From: Candidatus Woesearchaeota archaeon
GTDB taxonomy: Archaea > Nanobdellota > Nanobdellia > Woesearchaeales > JAFGUC01
NCBI GenBank assembly: GCA_016938695.1
Contig: JAFGUC010000006.1
Location: 325,633-389,632, forward strand
DNA: 64,000 nucleotides
Direction of reading: 5' to 3'
In this document: one piece after another, positions 1 through 8,515 of the stretch
How the letters are laid out: every line of letters starts with the position of its first letter
Position numbering within the stretch: position 1 is the first letter of the stretch
Position numbers and translations under genes: made by a program
Notes under the pieces: generated by a model
What the model was told of the DNA's origin: nothing
What the model saw: the letters and a program-made list of their open reading frames with translations, nothing else
Databases searched by the model: none

Positions 1-468
1 GAAAAGAAAGCAATTGAGATTGTTGAGTATGGGAGTGGAGTAGTTGAGAAGATTTATCATAATAGAGGTTATTATGACCCTGTTGTTGTAAATCATAGAT
101 GTGAAGTGTTTAAACCTGTTATAGAGCAACAGTTCTTTGGTCCTTTTCGAAATGGAGTCAATTTGTATTCTATTGGGAATGTTTCTGGTATGAATATTTT
201 TGTTGGGGATTTGAATGGAAAAAGGATTGTCTTTAATGTAAAAAGTGATTTGTATGGTAATCCTTTATATGATTCAGAAAAAAATTTACAAATTAGAAAA
301 ATTAAGGAATTTGAACCAACAAATTCTTTAGAAGACTATGTTTCTGAAATATTTACTAAATTAGATGCAAAACAAAAAGATAAGGTTAATTCTGTTAAAA
401 CAGTTGATGTTCATAAAATTGATTACGAACGGTTTGAGTCAGGTTATCTTTCTCGAAAAGCAGCTTAA
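1..468 (+). CDS. Hypothetical protein, 5' end outside the window
   Basis: The reading frame is open from the first base, so the protein starts upstream of the window. The first internal start codon is a GTG at 106, but the frame upstream of it reads like ordinary protein. About 155 residues are visible: mixed alpha/beta composition with a lysine-rich end and no motif I recognise. The stop is followed after one base by the ATG of the radical-SAM gene, so the two probably form an operon and may work together (inference). Confidence 0.6.
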   Translation, partial: EKKAIEIVEYGSGVVEKIYHNRGYYDPVVVNHRCEVFKPVIEQQFFGPFRNGVNLYSIGNVSGMNIFVGDLNGKRIVFNVKSDLYGNPLYDSEKNLQIRKIKEFEPTNSLEDYVSEIFTKLDAKQKDKVNSVKTVDVHKIDYERFESGYLSRKAA

Positions 469-469
469 G

Positions 470-1945
470 ATGAAACAAAGTAAAAATCATTTATTGTTTG
501 AAACTGGTTCTGTACGTGGCGATTTAGAACTTTGTCTTACTGTTGGTAATAGAAAAGGTCTAGTTGAAATTTTTGATGTTGGAGTTGATTTAAATCAGGG
601 TTATAAAATTAAAACTGTTGGAAAATATGGTTATAATTCTTCAAGATATATTCGTCCTGAGAAGATTCAATTTGTCAAAGATTCTGAAGTATTAGTTGAA
701 TTGGATTTTAATATATTTGATTTTGATTCGTTGATGAAATGGAATGTTGAAGCAGTTGATATTTTGCATGAAAGTGATATTAAGGTTCCTGCAATAACAA
801 GCATTGGAAATTATGAACAAACTGTTTCACAAATCATGCGTTTTGTTGATGAAAATTTAGTTAGATTATTTTTACAAAAGGATGGTTCTTATGAATTGCA
901 ACCAATAGAATCAAAATTTAAGATGTCAAATTCAGCTAAAATAAAATTTATTGATAAACGTGTAAAAGAAGTTTTTCCATCTTTTCCTAGAAGACGTGAT
1001 GAATTTTCTTTTTACTTTAGAGAAACTAATTTAGTTGAACAGTTAAATAAATTATATTTATCACGAGAATCATCTTTAGAATTTATTCCTCCTAGTGAAC
1101 GAAGAAGTTTGGTTATCGAAGCAACAGTTGGCTGTGATTACAATGCTTGTACTTTTTGTAATTGTTATTCTGCTGACTCTTTTGCAAAAAAATCAATTGA
1201 TGATATTTTAGAAAACTTAAATGATCTTCGTAGTTTTTCAGGTTTTAAATTGAGATATCTTGATAAATTTTTCATTGGAACTGGAAACGCATTGTCGATG
1301 CCTGCCGAAGATTTATTGAAGATAATATACTGGATTAATTCAAGATTTGATGACGCAAACATTTCTTTATATGGACGTGTTAATGATATTTTATCAAAAA
1401 GTAACGAAGAACTTTTTGAATTATCGCGTAGTGGACTTTCTATGGTGTATTGGGGTGTTGAATCTGGTAGTGATAATGTTTTGAAGTATGTCAATAAAGG
1501 TCAGACTTATGAACAGATGCTAGAAGCTTCTGAGAAATTAAGGAATAATGGTATTAGACAATCAGTTATGATTATGCCCGGACTTGGTGGAATTAAGTAT
1601 TTTGATGAACATTTAGAAGAAACGTCAGAATTTCTTTCACATGCAAGACCTCACTATATAACATTTTTAGGAATAAATCCGGATTCATCTACTAAATATT
1701 TTTCAAAAATGCAAATCGAAATGGCAAACGGCTTGAATCGACCATTAACTGAACGTGAAATTATTTTACAGATAAGAGGTATAATTGATAGGACAGATTT
1801 ATTTGGTGGTAAATATGGTATGCATAGTCCTTTAATTGATCGTGTTGGTTCAAATCCAATTAACTTTAACGATGCTCTGTTTGACGATTTTGATAAACTT
1901 ACATTGTTGAGAGAAATTGACAGTGTATACAATGTTACACAATAA
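470..1945 (+). CDS. Radical SAM protein with N-terminal extension
   Basis: A 491-residue protein. The first ~215 residues match nothing I know. After them comes a radical-SAM core with the cluster motif GCDYNACTFCNC, i.e. CX4CX2C instead of the more common CX3CX2C, and the downstream strand VYWGVESGSDNVLKYVNKGQ typical of Elp3/MiaB-like cores. Radical-SAM enzymes bind a 4Fe-4S cluster through these cysteines and cleave S-adenosylmethionine. The substrate cannot be deduced. I chose the ATG at 470, one base after the previous stop; an upstream in-frame start at 365 would overlap the preceding gene by over 100 bases. A second radical-SAM gene with the same cysteine spacing lies on the other strand about 1 kb away. 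Confidence 0.8.
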   Translation: MKQSKNHLLFETGSVRGDLELCLTVGNRKGLVEIFDVGVDLNQGYKIKTVGKYGYNSSRYIRPEKIQFVKDSEVLVELDFNIFDFDSLMKWNVEAVDILHESDIKVPAITSIGNYEQTVSQIMRFVDENLVRLFLQKDGSYELQPIESKFKMSNSAKIKFIDKRVKEVFPSFPRRRDEFSFYFRETNLVEQLNKLYLSRESSLEFIPPSERRSLVIEATVGCDYNACTFCNCYSADSFAKKSIDDILENLNDLRSFSGFKLRYLDKFFIGTGNALSMPAEDLLKIIYWINSRFDDANISLYGRVNDILSKSNEELFELSRSGLSMVYWGVESGSDNVLKYVNKGQTYEQMLEASEKLRNNGIRQSVMIMPGLGGIKYFDEHLEETSEFLSHARPHYITFLGINPDSSTKYFSKMQIEMANGLNRPLTEREIILQIRGIIDRTDLFGGKYGMHSPLIDRVGSNPINFNDALFDDFDKLTLLREIDSVYNVTQ

Positions 1946-1977
1946 AATATATAAAGTATTGTAGTTTTTTTAAGCAG

Positions 1978-2997
1978 ATGTTATCACAAAAAAACATCAC
2001 TAATATTGTTTCTTTATTAAATTTGAAGGGAAATGAAAAAATCTTGATTATTGAAGATTCTACGTCACAATTTTTAACTAAACCCTTGTATTCTTTTTTA
2101 CGAGCGAATCATAAAATTAATGTTAAAGACCTAGATGATTATGAAAGACCTTTAGCTAAGATTCCTGTTGACTTGAAAAGATTAATTCTTGAAAGTGATG
2201 TTTGTTTTTACGCAATTGACAAAAAAGGAAATTCTGATGTTAATGAGGTTACTTTTAGAAAAGAGATTATGCATTTAGTTGAAAAAACAAAAGTGAGAGT
2301 TAGTAATATGCTTTCAGTTACTGAAGAAATTATTGAAAGTGGATTTAATTATGATATTTTGGAATTAAAAAAATTTACACTTCAGGTTTATGATTATTTG
2401 AAGACAGTTGATGAATTAAAAGTTACAACTCCTCAAGGAACTAACCTAATTGTTAATTTTGATTCTCGATTTCGGTGGATTGCTTCAACTGGTTTTGCAG
2501 AAGAAGGTTTTGTTAGAAATGCGATGCCTTCTGAGGTTTATACATATCCAGCAAATATTAATGGTGTTGCAGTTGTTACTGGTACTTATGGTTATTTGAC
2601 TTCTTTGAATGAATTTAAAGATTCTAAAAAAACATTGAAACGATTAAATAATACTCCGCTTTTTTGGACAATTGAGAACGGAAAAATAGTTGATGTTAAG
2701 TGTGATGATAAAGAACTTGAAAAGTTATCTCACGATATTATTAATTCTTGTGAGAATGGAAATAAGATTGGTGAATTTGCACTTGGAACTAATTTGGGTA
2801 TTTCACAATGTTTAGGCAGTATGATGCTTGATGAAAAATTTCCAACAGTTCATATTGCTCATGGTCATGGGTATTCAAACGTTACTGGTGCGGATTATGA
2901 TTCTAATATTCATTTTGATGGATTGTTACTCAATGCAACTGTTGAGAATACTAAAACTGGTGTAAAAATTCTTGAGAATGGAAAATTTTTAATTTAA
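1978..2997 (+). CDS. M29-like (AmpT/AmpS type) metallo-aminopeptidase
   Basis: A 339-residue protein. Its second half carries elements of the thermophilic aminopeptidase family M29: a glutamate strand IGEFALGTNLGI, a DEKFPTVHIAHGHGY segment and the terminal metal-binding-type motif SNIHFDGLL (His and Asp ligands). M29 enzymes remove N-terminal amino acids using two metal ions. The N-terminal half looks like a Rossmann-like domain, as expected for the family. The protein is somewhat shorter than typical M29 enzymes (about 370-410 residues), so an amidohydrolase relative is possible. Its 3' end overlaps the convergent radical-SAM gene by 9 bases. Confidence 0.65.
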   Translation: MLSQKNITNIVSLLNLKGNEKILIIEDSTSQFLTKPLYSFLRANHKINVKDLDDYERPLAKIPVDLKRLILESDVCFYAIDKKGNSDVNEVTFRKEIMHLVEKTKVRVSNMLSVTEEIIESGFNYDILELKKFTLQVYDYLKTVDELKVTTPQGTNLIVNFDSRFRWIASTGFAEEGFVRNAMPSEVYTYPANINGVAVVTGTYGYLTSLNEFKDSKKTLKRLNNTPLFWTIENGKIVDVKCDDKELEKLSHDIINSCENGNKIGEFALGTNLGISQCLGSMMLDEKFPTVHIAHGHGYSNVTGADYDSNIHFDGLLLNATVENTKTGVKILENGKFLI

Positions 2998-4329
2998 AAT
3001 TAACATATGTTCTCTAAAGTAATTCATTTCTCTAGGATATTTGTTTAATTTTAAAATGGTTTTTAGATGATTGCTTTTTAGTTTTGTTGCTTGTTCTTGT
3101 GTTAATCCTTTTGTAATTCTGTAAAATATTTTAGGTTCAAGTATTGTTCTTTTTTCTTGAATTATTTTTTCTATGTTGTATTTTGCTGGATTTTTGTAAA
3201 CGTCAGTATCTTTTTGAAGACCGAAAATTGAGAATGATATTAAGTCAATATTTTCAGTGTTATTTTTTAGAAATTCTATTGTTTCTAGAAATTCTTCTTT
3301 AGTTTCAGTTGGAAAACCAAACATTATGTATGTTACATTTTTTATCTTGGAATTTTTTGAATCTTGTAGAACTTGTGTTACGTCTTTAATGTTAGTTCCT
3401 TTGTTCATCATTTTTAGAACTCTGTCGTTTCCTGATTCAACACCCCAAATAATCATATCTAATCCTGAATTGTTTAATTCTGTTAGGATTTCTTTTGTTA
3501 GATCTTTTGTTGGTCGTAGTTGGCACGCCCATTTAATATTTAATGGTTTGAATTTTTTTGCAATATCCATAAGTCTTTTTGTTGAAATCATGTCATCAAT
3601 TATGAAGAAAAATTTTTGTTCTGATTTTTTTATTGTTTCAACTATTTCATCAAGATTATATTCGTAATAGTTTGTTTCTTTGTTGTGTGAACAAAAAGTG
3701 CAACCTTTATAGAAGCAAGTTGATGATGTTTTTAATGGAATTACTGGATTAGGTGTAAAATATTCTTTAAGATTATATTTAGTGTAATCTAATGTTGTCT
3801 TACATATTAGTTTGTCGTGTTCTTTTTTTTGTATTAGACTTAGGAGTTCATATTCATTATTTTGTGCGTGAGTTGCAATTGTTTTGAGTTTTTTATTTAC
3901 TGCTGGTCCACCAACAACTGTTATTTTCTTTTGTAAGTTTTTGATTAGTTGATATGTATAAAATGCTTGTGATGAGTATACTACACTAAACGCAATAATA
4001 TCTGCATCATATGTATTTATTTTTTCTAGAAACTCTTTTTCAAATTCAATTTCTTCATTATTAACTACGTGCATATTATTTTCATAATAATCTTTTGAAG
4101 TTTCAATCTTGAATTGTTTTGACATCTCTTCATAATTTTCCCATTTAGTTTTGTCTTGAAAATATTTTTGGTATTGTGGATATTTTTTTTTATGGTATTC
4201 TAAGTTTAAATCAAGAACTTCGACTTTTGCATCAGAATTATCTTCTAGAAAAGATGCTAGATAAGTAATAGAATATGGTGGACTTGCTGGTGTACAAAAT
4301 GGTGGGTAGATAAGTAATATTTTTTTCAT
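2989..4329 (-). CDS. B12-binding-type radical SAM protein
   Basis: 446 residues. The N-terminus (MKKILLIYPP, then YSITYLASFLE) and the later DIIAFSVVYSSQ and ITVVGGPAV strands form the Rossmann-like domain seen at the front of B12-binding radical-SAM enzymes; no DxHxxG cobalamin motif is evident, so cobalamin may not be bound. The radical-SAM core has STCFYKGCTFCSHNK (CX4CX2C) and MIIWGVESGNDRVLKMMNKG. Its core resembles that of the radical-SAM gene at the start of the window. It is translationally coupled to the upstream HD-like gene through a 4-base ATGA overlap, suggesting one operon. The substrate is unknown. Confidence 0.8.
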   Translation of the reverse strand: MKKILLIYPPFCTPASPPYSITYLASFLEDNSDAKVEVLDLNLEYHKKKYPQYQKYFQDKTKWENYEEMSKQFKIETSKDYYENNMHVVNNEEIEFEKEFLEKINTYDADIIAFSVVYSSQAFYTYQLIKNLQKKITVVGGPAVNKKLKTIATHAQNNEYELLSLIQKKEHDKLICKTTLDYTKYNLKEYFTPNPVIPLKTSSTCFYKGCTFCSHNKETNYYEYNLDEIVETIKKSEQKFFFIIDDMISTKRLMDIAKKFKPLNIKWACQLRPTKDLTKEILTELNNSGLDMIIWGVESGNDRVLKMMNKGTNIKDVTQVLQDSKNSKIKNVTYIMFGFPTETKEEFLETIEFLKNNTENIDLISFSIFGLQKDTDVYKNPAKYNIEKIIQEKRTILEPKIFYRITKGLTQEQATKLKSNHLKTILKLNKYPREMNYFREHMLILN

Positions 4330-4985
4330 GTTGTTATTAATTGTGGGTGGTATTTATTTGTTAGGTGATTTTCTGCATACAGATTTTGTAATGCTTCGTT
4401 TAGTCTGAATATTATTTTTTGATATGTTTTGTTGTTTATTCCGATGTTGTGAATGTTGTATAAATCAGTAATACTTTCTAGATCTGGTTGTGTTAGTTTT
4501 CTCATTTCTGCAATTGCCTCAATTGTAGCGATTAATTTTCGTGGATATTGTTTATTTGTTTTGAATAGGATCTCATTGATTTCATCATAAGTATGTTTGC
4601 CACCTTGATAATCTCTGTTCTCTAGTTGTGAGCATATTGCATCAACTGCGCCAATTGTAAGATTTTCTGGTGTTGCAAGATAGTGTTCTCCATTCCACAT
4701 CCGGTGGTGTAATTGTTTTCTGTGGAGTTTTAAGCTTGGTTCTATATGAAAAAAGAAGTTTTCTACACTTCTGTCTTTTAATGCCAGTCCTTTTATTACT
4801 GGCCATTCGAATTTGTTATATGGTCCAACTGTGTCGTGTGGTCTTTCTAGATCTACAACGGGATTTACATCAAATTTTTCTAGGAAATACTCTACATGCA
4901 TTGAGTGCTTTGTGGTTTGTACTAACCAATCTAAAATTTCTGCTTCAGATGGAATTTTCTCCATATATCTAAATTTTTTATTCAC
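4326..4985 (-). CDS. Hypothetical protein, possibly HD-like (DUF5662-like)
   Basis: 219 residues rich in histidines at spaced positions: SMHVEYFLEKF, then ERPHDTVGPYNKFEWP, then HRKQLHHRMWNGEHYL. This His...HD...HH order recalls HD-type metal-dependent phosphohydrolase folds and DUF5662-like proteins, but I cannot confirm the family. The GTG at 4985 gives this length; an ATG at 4964 is an alternative start. It shares an ATGA overlap with the downstream B12-type radical-SAM gene, so the two are probably co-expressed. A divergent promoter region of about 50 bases separates it from the Nudix gene. Confidence 0.6.
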   Translation of the reverse strand: MNKKFRYMEKIPSEAEILDWLVQTTKHSMHVEYFLEKFDVNPVVDLERPHDTVGPYNKFEWPVIKGLALKDRSVENFFFHIEPSLKLHRKQLHHRMWNGEHYLATPENLTIGAVDAICSQLENRDYQGGKHTYDEINEILFKTNKQYPRKLIATIEAIAEMRKLTQPDLESITDLYNIHNIGINNKTYQKIIFRLNEALQNLYAENHLTNKYHPQLITT

Positions 4986-5038
4986 ATTTTAAAAACTTTA
5001 TGGCAAAATTGATAAAGGATTGACTAAATTGTTCTTTT

Positions 5039-5437
5039 ATGAAAAAAACAGTAGTAGTTTCTGCAGGAATAATTCGTGATGCAGGTAAAATCTTAATTAC
5101 ACAAAGACGTCCTAGTTGTGGTGTTGCACCATTATTATGGGAGTTTCCAGGTGGAAAAATTGAATTAGATGAAACTCCACAGAATTGTTTAGTCCGAGAA
5201 ATTAAAGAAGAAATTGGAATTGAGATTGAAAGTGAAGAATTGTTTGATGTTTTTTCATTTGCATATCCTGAACAATTGCATGTTATTTTGATTGTGTACT
5301 TTGCAAAAAAATTGTCGGGAGTTGAGCAGTTGTTAGATATTCAGGATTTTAGATGGGTGTCAATTGCTGAATTTAATAATTTCGAATTCGCGCCAGCTGA
5401 TGTTGAGATTGTTCATAAGCTTCAATCCTTGCAATAA
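5039..5437 (+). CDS. Nudix hydrolase, MutT-like
   Basis: 132 residues with a complete Nudix box, GGKIELDETPQNCLVREI followed by KEEIGI, matching GX5EX7REUXEEXGU. The N-terminal strand VVVSAGIIRDAGKILITQRR and the C-terminal FRWVSIAEFNNFEF match MutT-type 8-oxo-dGTP diphosphatases, which clean oxidised nucleotides from the pool; other nucleotide substrates are equally possible. The 3' end overlaps the convergent GNAT gene by 65 bases, the longest tail-to-tail overlap in the window. Confidence 0.85.
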   Translation: MKKTVVVSAGIIRDAGKILITQRRPSCGVAPLLWEFPGGKIELDETPQNCLVREIKEEIGIEIESEELFDVFSFAYPEQLHVILIVYFAKKLSGVEQLLDIQDFRWVSIAEFNNFEFAPADVEIVHKLQSLQ

Positions 5438-5852
5438 GATTTTTAGTTGGAGCAGTCCATAATCTTCTTTTTTGGTAGTCGAAAAAATTAGCGTAGAAGT
5501 TTTCAGCGGACGGTGTTGCATTTACACTGATTGAATCAATACTTAATTTATCCATTTCTACAGCAATTGCTTTAATTAGTCTTGTTCCTATTCCTTGTTT
5601 TTTATATTCTGAATCAATTGCTAGATAATCTATTTCTGCGCCAATGTTTGGAGTAATTGTGGTTAAAATAAATCCAACTCCTTCTTTATTAATTTCTGCA
5701 ATACGAAACATTTTATCTTGTAATTCGTTATTTAGATATTGTCTTCCTGTTGTCTTTGCAAACCCGTATTGTGCAAATTCTTTTGATACTAAATAACCAA
5801 TTAATCTTAAATGTTCTTCTCTTAAGTCTGTAATAGTAATGTCATTTCTCAT
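5373..5852 (-). CDS. GNAT-family N-acetyltransferase (third of a tandem trio)
   Basis: About 159 residues. The acetyl-CoA binding signature is visible as IDYLAIDSEYKKQGIGTRLI (Q/R-x-x-G-x-G/A type), followed by SINATP-like and FYANFFDYQ segments typical of the GNAT C-terminal strand pair. I chose the ATG at 5852, just past the stop of the upstream GNAT gene, because the domain starts there (MRNDITITDLREEH); a start at 5885 would overlap the neighbour by 32 bases. It ends a three-gene GNAT operon. The acceptor substrate is unknown. Confidence 0.8.
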   Translation of the reverse strand: MRNDITITDLREEHLRLIGYLVSKEFAQYGFAKTTGRQYLNNELQDKMFRIAEINKEGVGFILTTITPNIGAEIDYLAIDSEYKKQGIGTRLIKAIAVEMDKLSIDSISVNATPSAENFYANFFDYQKRRLWTAPTKNLIARIEAYEQSQHQLARIRNY

Positions 5853-5853
5853 T

Positions 5854-6483
5854 TTAGTACTCGTTAAATTCTGTATCGTCTCCATAGTATTCTTTAATCA
5901 TTTTTGTAAAATTTTCTAATCTTTTATATATTCCTTCTTGAGCACAACTTTCATCTAATTCGTCATCAATACAGCAACTATCTGAAAGTACATCCTCAAT
6001 TTCATCTTCTATTTGAGATCCAGTTAATTCCATTATTATTTTTTTTTCAAGTATGCTTTTTACCGTTTTTATTTTTCCAGTGAATGAGCCACTTGAATTT
6101 GTAAAGAATCCGTTTTTTTTGTAAAATTTATCTGATTCGTAATCTTTACTTGTTAATTCAACTTCTGTTATTCCTAATTTTTCAATTCCTGAAAGTAAAT
6201 TGTATAGGAGGTATGATCCTAAATGACTTTGTTGAAATTCTTTATCTACTGCTATATATTCTAGTGTTCCATTTTCTGTTGCAAATGCATATCCAATTAT
6301 TTGTGAGTTGTATTCTGCTACTTTGAATGGATTGTTTGTATCTCCTAGATATTCTCTATATGATTTCATTATATCTTTAGATAATGGTGTGAGAGTCCTT
6401 TCTGTTAAATCTTCTAATTCACTAAAATCTTCTTCTCTAGCATATCTTATTTCTGTGTTTTCTAGTAAGTTAAGAATTCTCAT
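5854..6483 (-). CDS. GNAT-family N-acetyltransferase with acidic C-terminal extension
   Basis: 209 residues. A GNAT core spans roughly residues 10-130, with the acetyl-CoA loop EYIAVDKEFQQSHLGSYLL and the late DKFYKKNGF segment. It is followed by about 70 residues that are strongly acidic and contain two cysteines in a row (SDSCCIDDELDESC), a part not usual in GNATs and possibly a metal- or partner-binding tail. The start codon overlaps the upstream GNAT stop by ATGA, so the genes are translationally coupled. Confidence 0.8.
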   Translation of the reverse strand: MRILNLLENTEIRYAREEDFSELEDLTERTLTPLSKDIMKSYREYLGDTNNPFKVAEYNSQIIGYAFATENGTLEYIAVDKEFQQSHLGSYLLYNLLSGIEKLGITEVELTSKDYESDKFYKKNGFFTNSSGSFTGKIKTVKSILEKKIIMELTGSQIEDEIEDVLSDSCCIDDELDESCAQEGIYKRLENFTKMIKEYYGDDTEFNEY

Positions 6484-7079
6484 TTTTGTTTCACCATTGT
6501 TGTAAAATCATTTCCAAATGCTCTAAAATATCCTTGTGCTTCATATGAATTATTTTCAAATAATGCTCTTGAGTTTGAATTTGCGTCTGCTACTAGAAGT
6601 GTTCCTCTTCTTGTTAGTTTTTCAACAGCTTCTAATAGATTGTATGCAATTTTATTTCCTCTAAATTCAGGTTCAACAAAAACTTTATCGATGTAAGTAT
6701 AATTTTCTTGGATACTATGTTTTGGATCATTATAGTTTTGTATGAACCAAATTGCACCAATTACTTTTTTATCAGATTTAGCAGCAATTACTTCTCTTGC
6801 AATAGTTTCTTCTAATTGAGATAATCTTTTGATTTGAGAAATTTCTTCGACATCTGCATCTTCTAGAAATGTTTCTCTAATGAAATGTTTTTTTATTCTT
6901 TGAATTTCTGAATTAGATTGATTTGTTTTAATGTATGAAATAGGATTGTCATTAGAATCTTGATATATGATTCCGTAATCGCTGGGATTAATATTTAAGG
7001 TTGTTATTGTTTGGGTGAATGCTTCTTTGTCTGTTTTGTACAGTTCTTTTAGATATTTTTGCATGTCAAATTCAGCCAT
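6480..7079 (-). CDS. GNAT-family N-acetyltransferase (first of a tandem trio)
   Basis: 199 residues. An N-terminal ~75-residue region precedes a GNAT core with TYIDKVFVEPEFRGNKIAYN, whose RGNKIA is the pyrophosphate-binding loop, and the closing segment SNSRALFENNSYEAQGYF. The ATG at 7079 is chosen because a GGGGGT ribosome-binding-like stretch lies 7-12 bases upstream; a TTG at 7094 sits inside that stretch. Upstream is a good promoter (TTTATAA at 7121-7127), so this gene leads the GNAT operon. Confidence 0.8.
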   Translation of the reverse strand: MAEFDMQKYLKELYKTDKEAFTQTITTLNINPSDYGIIYQDSNDNPISYIKTNQSNSEIQRIKKHFIRETFLEDADVEEISQIKRLSQLEETIAREVIAAKSDKKVIGAIWFIQNYNDPKHSIQENYTYIDKVFVEPEFRGNKIAYNLLEAVEKLTRRGTLLVADANSNSRALFENNSYEAQGYFRAFGNDFTTMVKQK

Positions 7080-7110
7080 GTTTAAGACCCCCAATTTTAT
7101 GTAAAAGTTA

Positions 7111-7127
7111 ATATATAGGTTTATAAA
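7111..7127 (-). promoter_or_regulatory. TATA promoter of the GNAT operon
   Basis: On the minus strand the sequence reads GTTTATAAACCTATATATTA. The TTTATAA element would place a transcription start about 26 bases downstream near 7097, giving a short leader that contains the G-rich ribosome-binding stretch ahead of the ATG at 7079. About 15 bases further upstream is one copy of the ACTACTAA..GTAACA motif that also occurs near the two neighbouring promoters. Confidence 0.45.
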
Positions 7128-7142
7128 CTTTTCGTTATTTTG

Positions 7143-7751
7143 TTACTTAGTAGTAATGATTTTTAAATTTTTCCAATATATTTCTCTTGAATTTTTTGCA
7201 ACATGTTCGAAACCAAAATATTCTTTTTCTATGTTGTATATGTCGTATATGCATTCTAGAAGTGGTATGTTGGCTGTTTTTTTGTAAAATGGTATGCAAT
7301 TTTCTCCAAAACCACGTAGCCCTGTCAATGTATCTGCGAACCAGAAAGCAAAACCTTCGGTTATTGCTGTGTTTTTTTTGTTGGTCATTTTGTGTTTTGT
7401 TTCTAGAAGAAAATTGTCTGCACTGTATGCTGACATATAGTCTATCATATGGCCATATTCGTGTGTTATTGCATATTCAACAAATTCTTGAAATGTTATG
7501 AATGGGTTGTTTTTCTTGAATGCAATGTATGATTTGTAGCTTTCGTCAAACTTTGCAACATTTGGAGAAAGTGCTATTTTGTATCCGAAATAGTCTCCAT
7601 CTGTAACGTATGCTATAGCATCGGTTAGATCTTCATCGATTTCTATTTCTGCAGAATCAACGATATCTGGAAGTATAGAAACTATTTTAGCATGAATTTT
7701 ATCGTTTGTTTCAAGTATTCTTTCAATATTTGTATGGGTTGAAATTGGCAT
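7143..7751 (-). CDS. Putative zinc metallopeptidase (HEXXH)
   Basis: 202 residues with the zinc-binding helix ITHEYGHMIDYMSAY (HEXXH) and, ~38 residues later, TEGFAFWFAD, whose glutamate could be the third ligand in a gluzincin-like arrangement. No signal peptide or membrane segment is visible, so it is probably cytoplasmic. The peptidase family is not identified. I chose the ATG at 7751 (MPISTHTNIER); the further upstream start would add 21 cysteine/aromatic-rich residues that look like translated promoter, since TATA-like sequence lies just upstream of 7751. The C-terminal codons contain a sequence related to the regulatory motif seen at 7783 and 8516. Confidence 0.6.
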   Translation of the reverse strand: MPISTHTNIERILETNDKIHAKIVSILPDIVDSAEIEIDEDLTDAIAYVTDGDYFGYKIALSPNVAKFDESYKSYIAFKKNNPFITFQEFVEYAITHEYGHMIDYMSAYSADNFLLETKHKMTNKKNTAITEGFAFWFADTLTGLRGFGENCIPFYKKTANIPLLECIYDIYNIEKEYFGFEHVAKNSREIYWKNLKIITTK

Positions 7752-7782
7752 AACTTCTATGCAATATTTATAATATATAAAT

Positions 7783-7804
7783 TTAACTACGAAACAGTAA
7801 CAAT
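7783..7804. promoter_or_regulatory. Putative regulatory motif upstream of the metallopeptidase
   Basis: The top strand contains ACTACGAAACAGTAACA. It matches 18 of 22 positions of the site at 8516-8537 and sits directly upstream of the TTTATATATTATAAATA promoter sequence of the metallopeptidase gene on the minus strand. The conserved pattern is ACTAC-N-AAA-N-AGTAACA. Position next to a BRE/TATA element suggests binding of a transcription factor; this is inference from three related sites in 1.4 kb. Confidence 0.4.
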
Positions 7805-8466
7805 TACAAATCAAAATCTAATGGTTTGCCTGGCACTTGATGATGATATTTGCATCTTGCTTCGTATTTTTCAGTAGATTTTTCATCTTCTACAGAATTT
7901 ATTGGTTCATCGTAGTGAGCTGGTTTTCCGTTTATCAATCGTTGTGAGAATAAAGCAGGGTGGTAGCAATCTGGTGAATGATCACACCTCGCAATCAAGC
8001 TATAATCTTTGTTTGCAATTGCCAACAGATAATTGAATGCTGGGAAGTATATCTTTCTAAAGTCTCTATCAAGTCCAGAAAGCAGTATGTGGGCTTCTGG
8101 TGCACATTGTGATAGATATTCGACTGTTTGATATACTTTTTCTGCCTGATAAAATGTTGCTTCATCTATAATTATTAGTTTTGTCTTAGAATTGACGTAA
8201 GAAATCATTTCTTGTGGTTTATCAAGCGGGATATGATGACATTGAATTCCCCAATCATAGTCTCTTGATTTTATTAGTGGGGCTTTATTTGCAAATATAT
8301 CTGGTTTGAATGCTACAAATTCAAAATCTGAGAATTGTAAGAATTTATCTTGTATTGCTTTTGTTTTTTGGCTTTTCATTGGCCCGTGTACAAATTCAAC
8401 TAAACCTGGCGTATAAGGCGTTTCTAAGAACATTTCGAGTGTTTTTTGATTAAGCTGCATCTTCAA
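7804..8466 (-). CDS. tdk: Type II thymidine kinase, atypical P-loop
   Basis: 220 residues, the usual size of type II thymidine kinase, which phosphorylates thymidine to dTMP in the salvage pathway. The Walker B strand is LIIIDEATFYQ, followed by ILLSGLDRDFRKIYFPAF, matching the GLDxDF lasso of the family. Zinc-ribbon-type ligands appear as CDHSPDCYH and ARCKYHH. The P-loop reads HGPMKSQKT where the family has GPMFSGKS/T, so the glycine before the catalytic lysine is a glutamine. Either the family member tolerates this or activity is altered. It faces the Fic gene across a shared promoter region. Confidence 0.8.
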   Translation of the reverse strand: MKMQLNQKTLEMFLETPYTPGLVEFVHGPMKSQKTKAIQDKFLQFSDFEFVAFKPDIFANKAPLIKSRDYDWGIQCHHIPLDKPQEMISYVNSKTKLIIIDEATFYQAEKVYQTVEYLSQCAPEAHILLSGLDRDFRKIYFPAFNYLLAIANKDYSLIARCDHSPDCYHPALFSQRLINGKPAHYDEPINSVEDEKSTEKYEARCKYHHQVPGKPLDFDL

Positions 8467-8515
8467 AAATAAAGGAAATAATCAATAATTTATTAATATT
8501 GGCAAAGTGCAAATA

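Noticed and set aside
365-472. Upstream start of the first radical-SAM gene
   Set aside because: It would overlap the preceding gene by over 100 bases; the ATG directly after the previous stop is preferred.
7085-7094. TTG start for the first GNAT gene
   Set aside because: The TTG lies inside the G-rich ribosome-binding stretch; ATG at 7079 has correct spacing.
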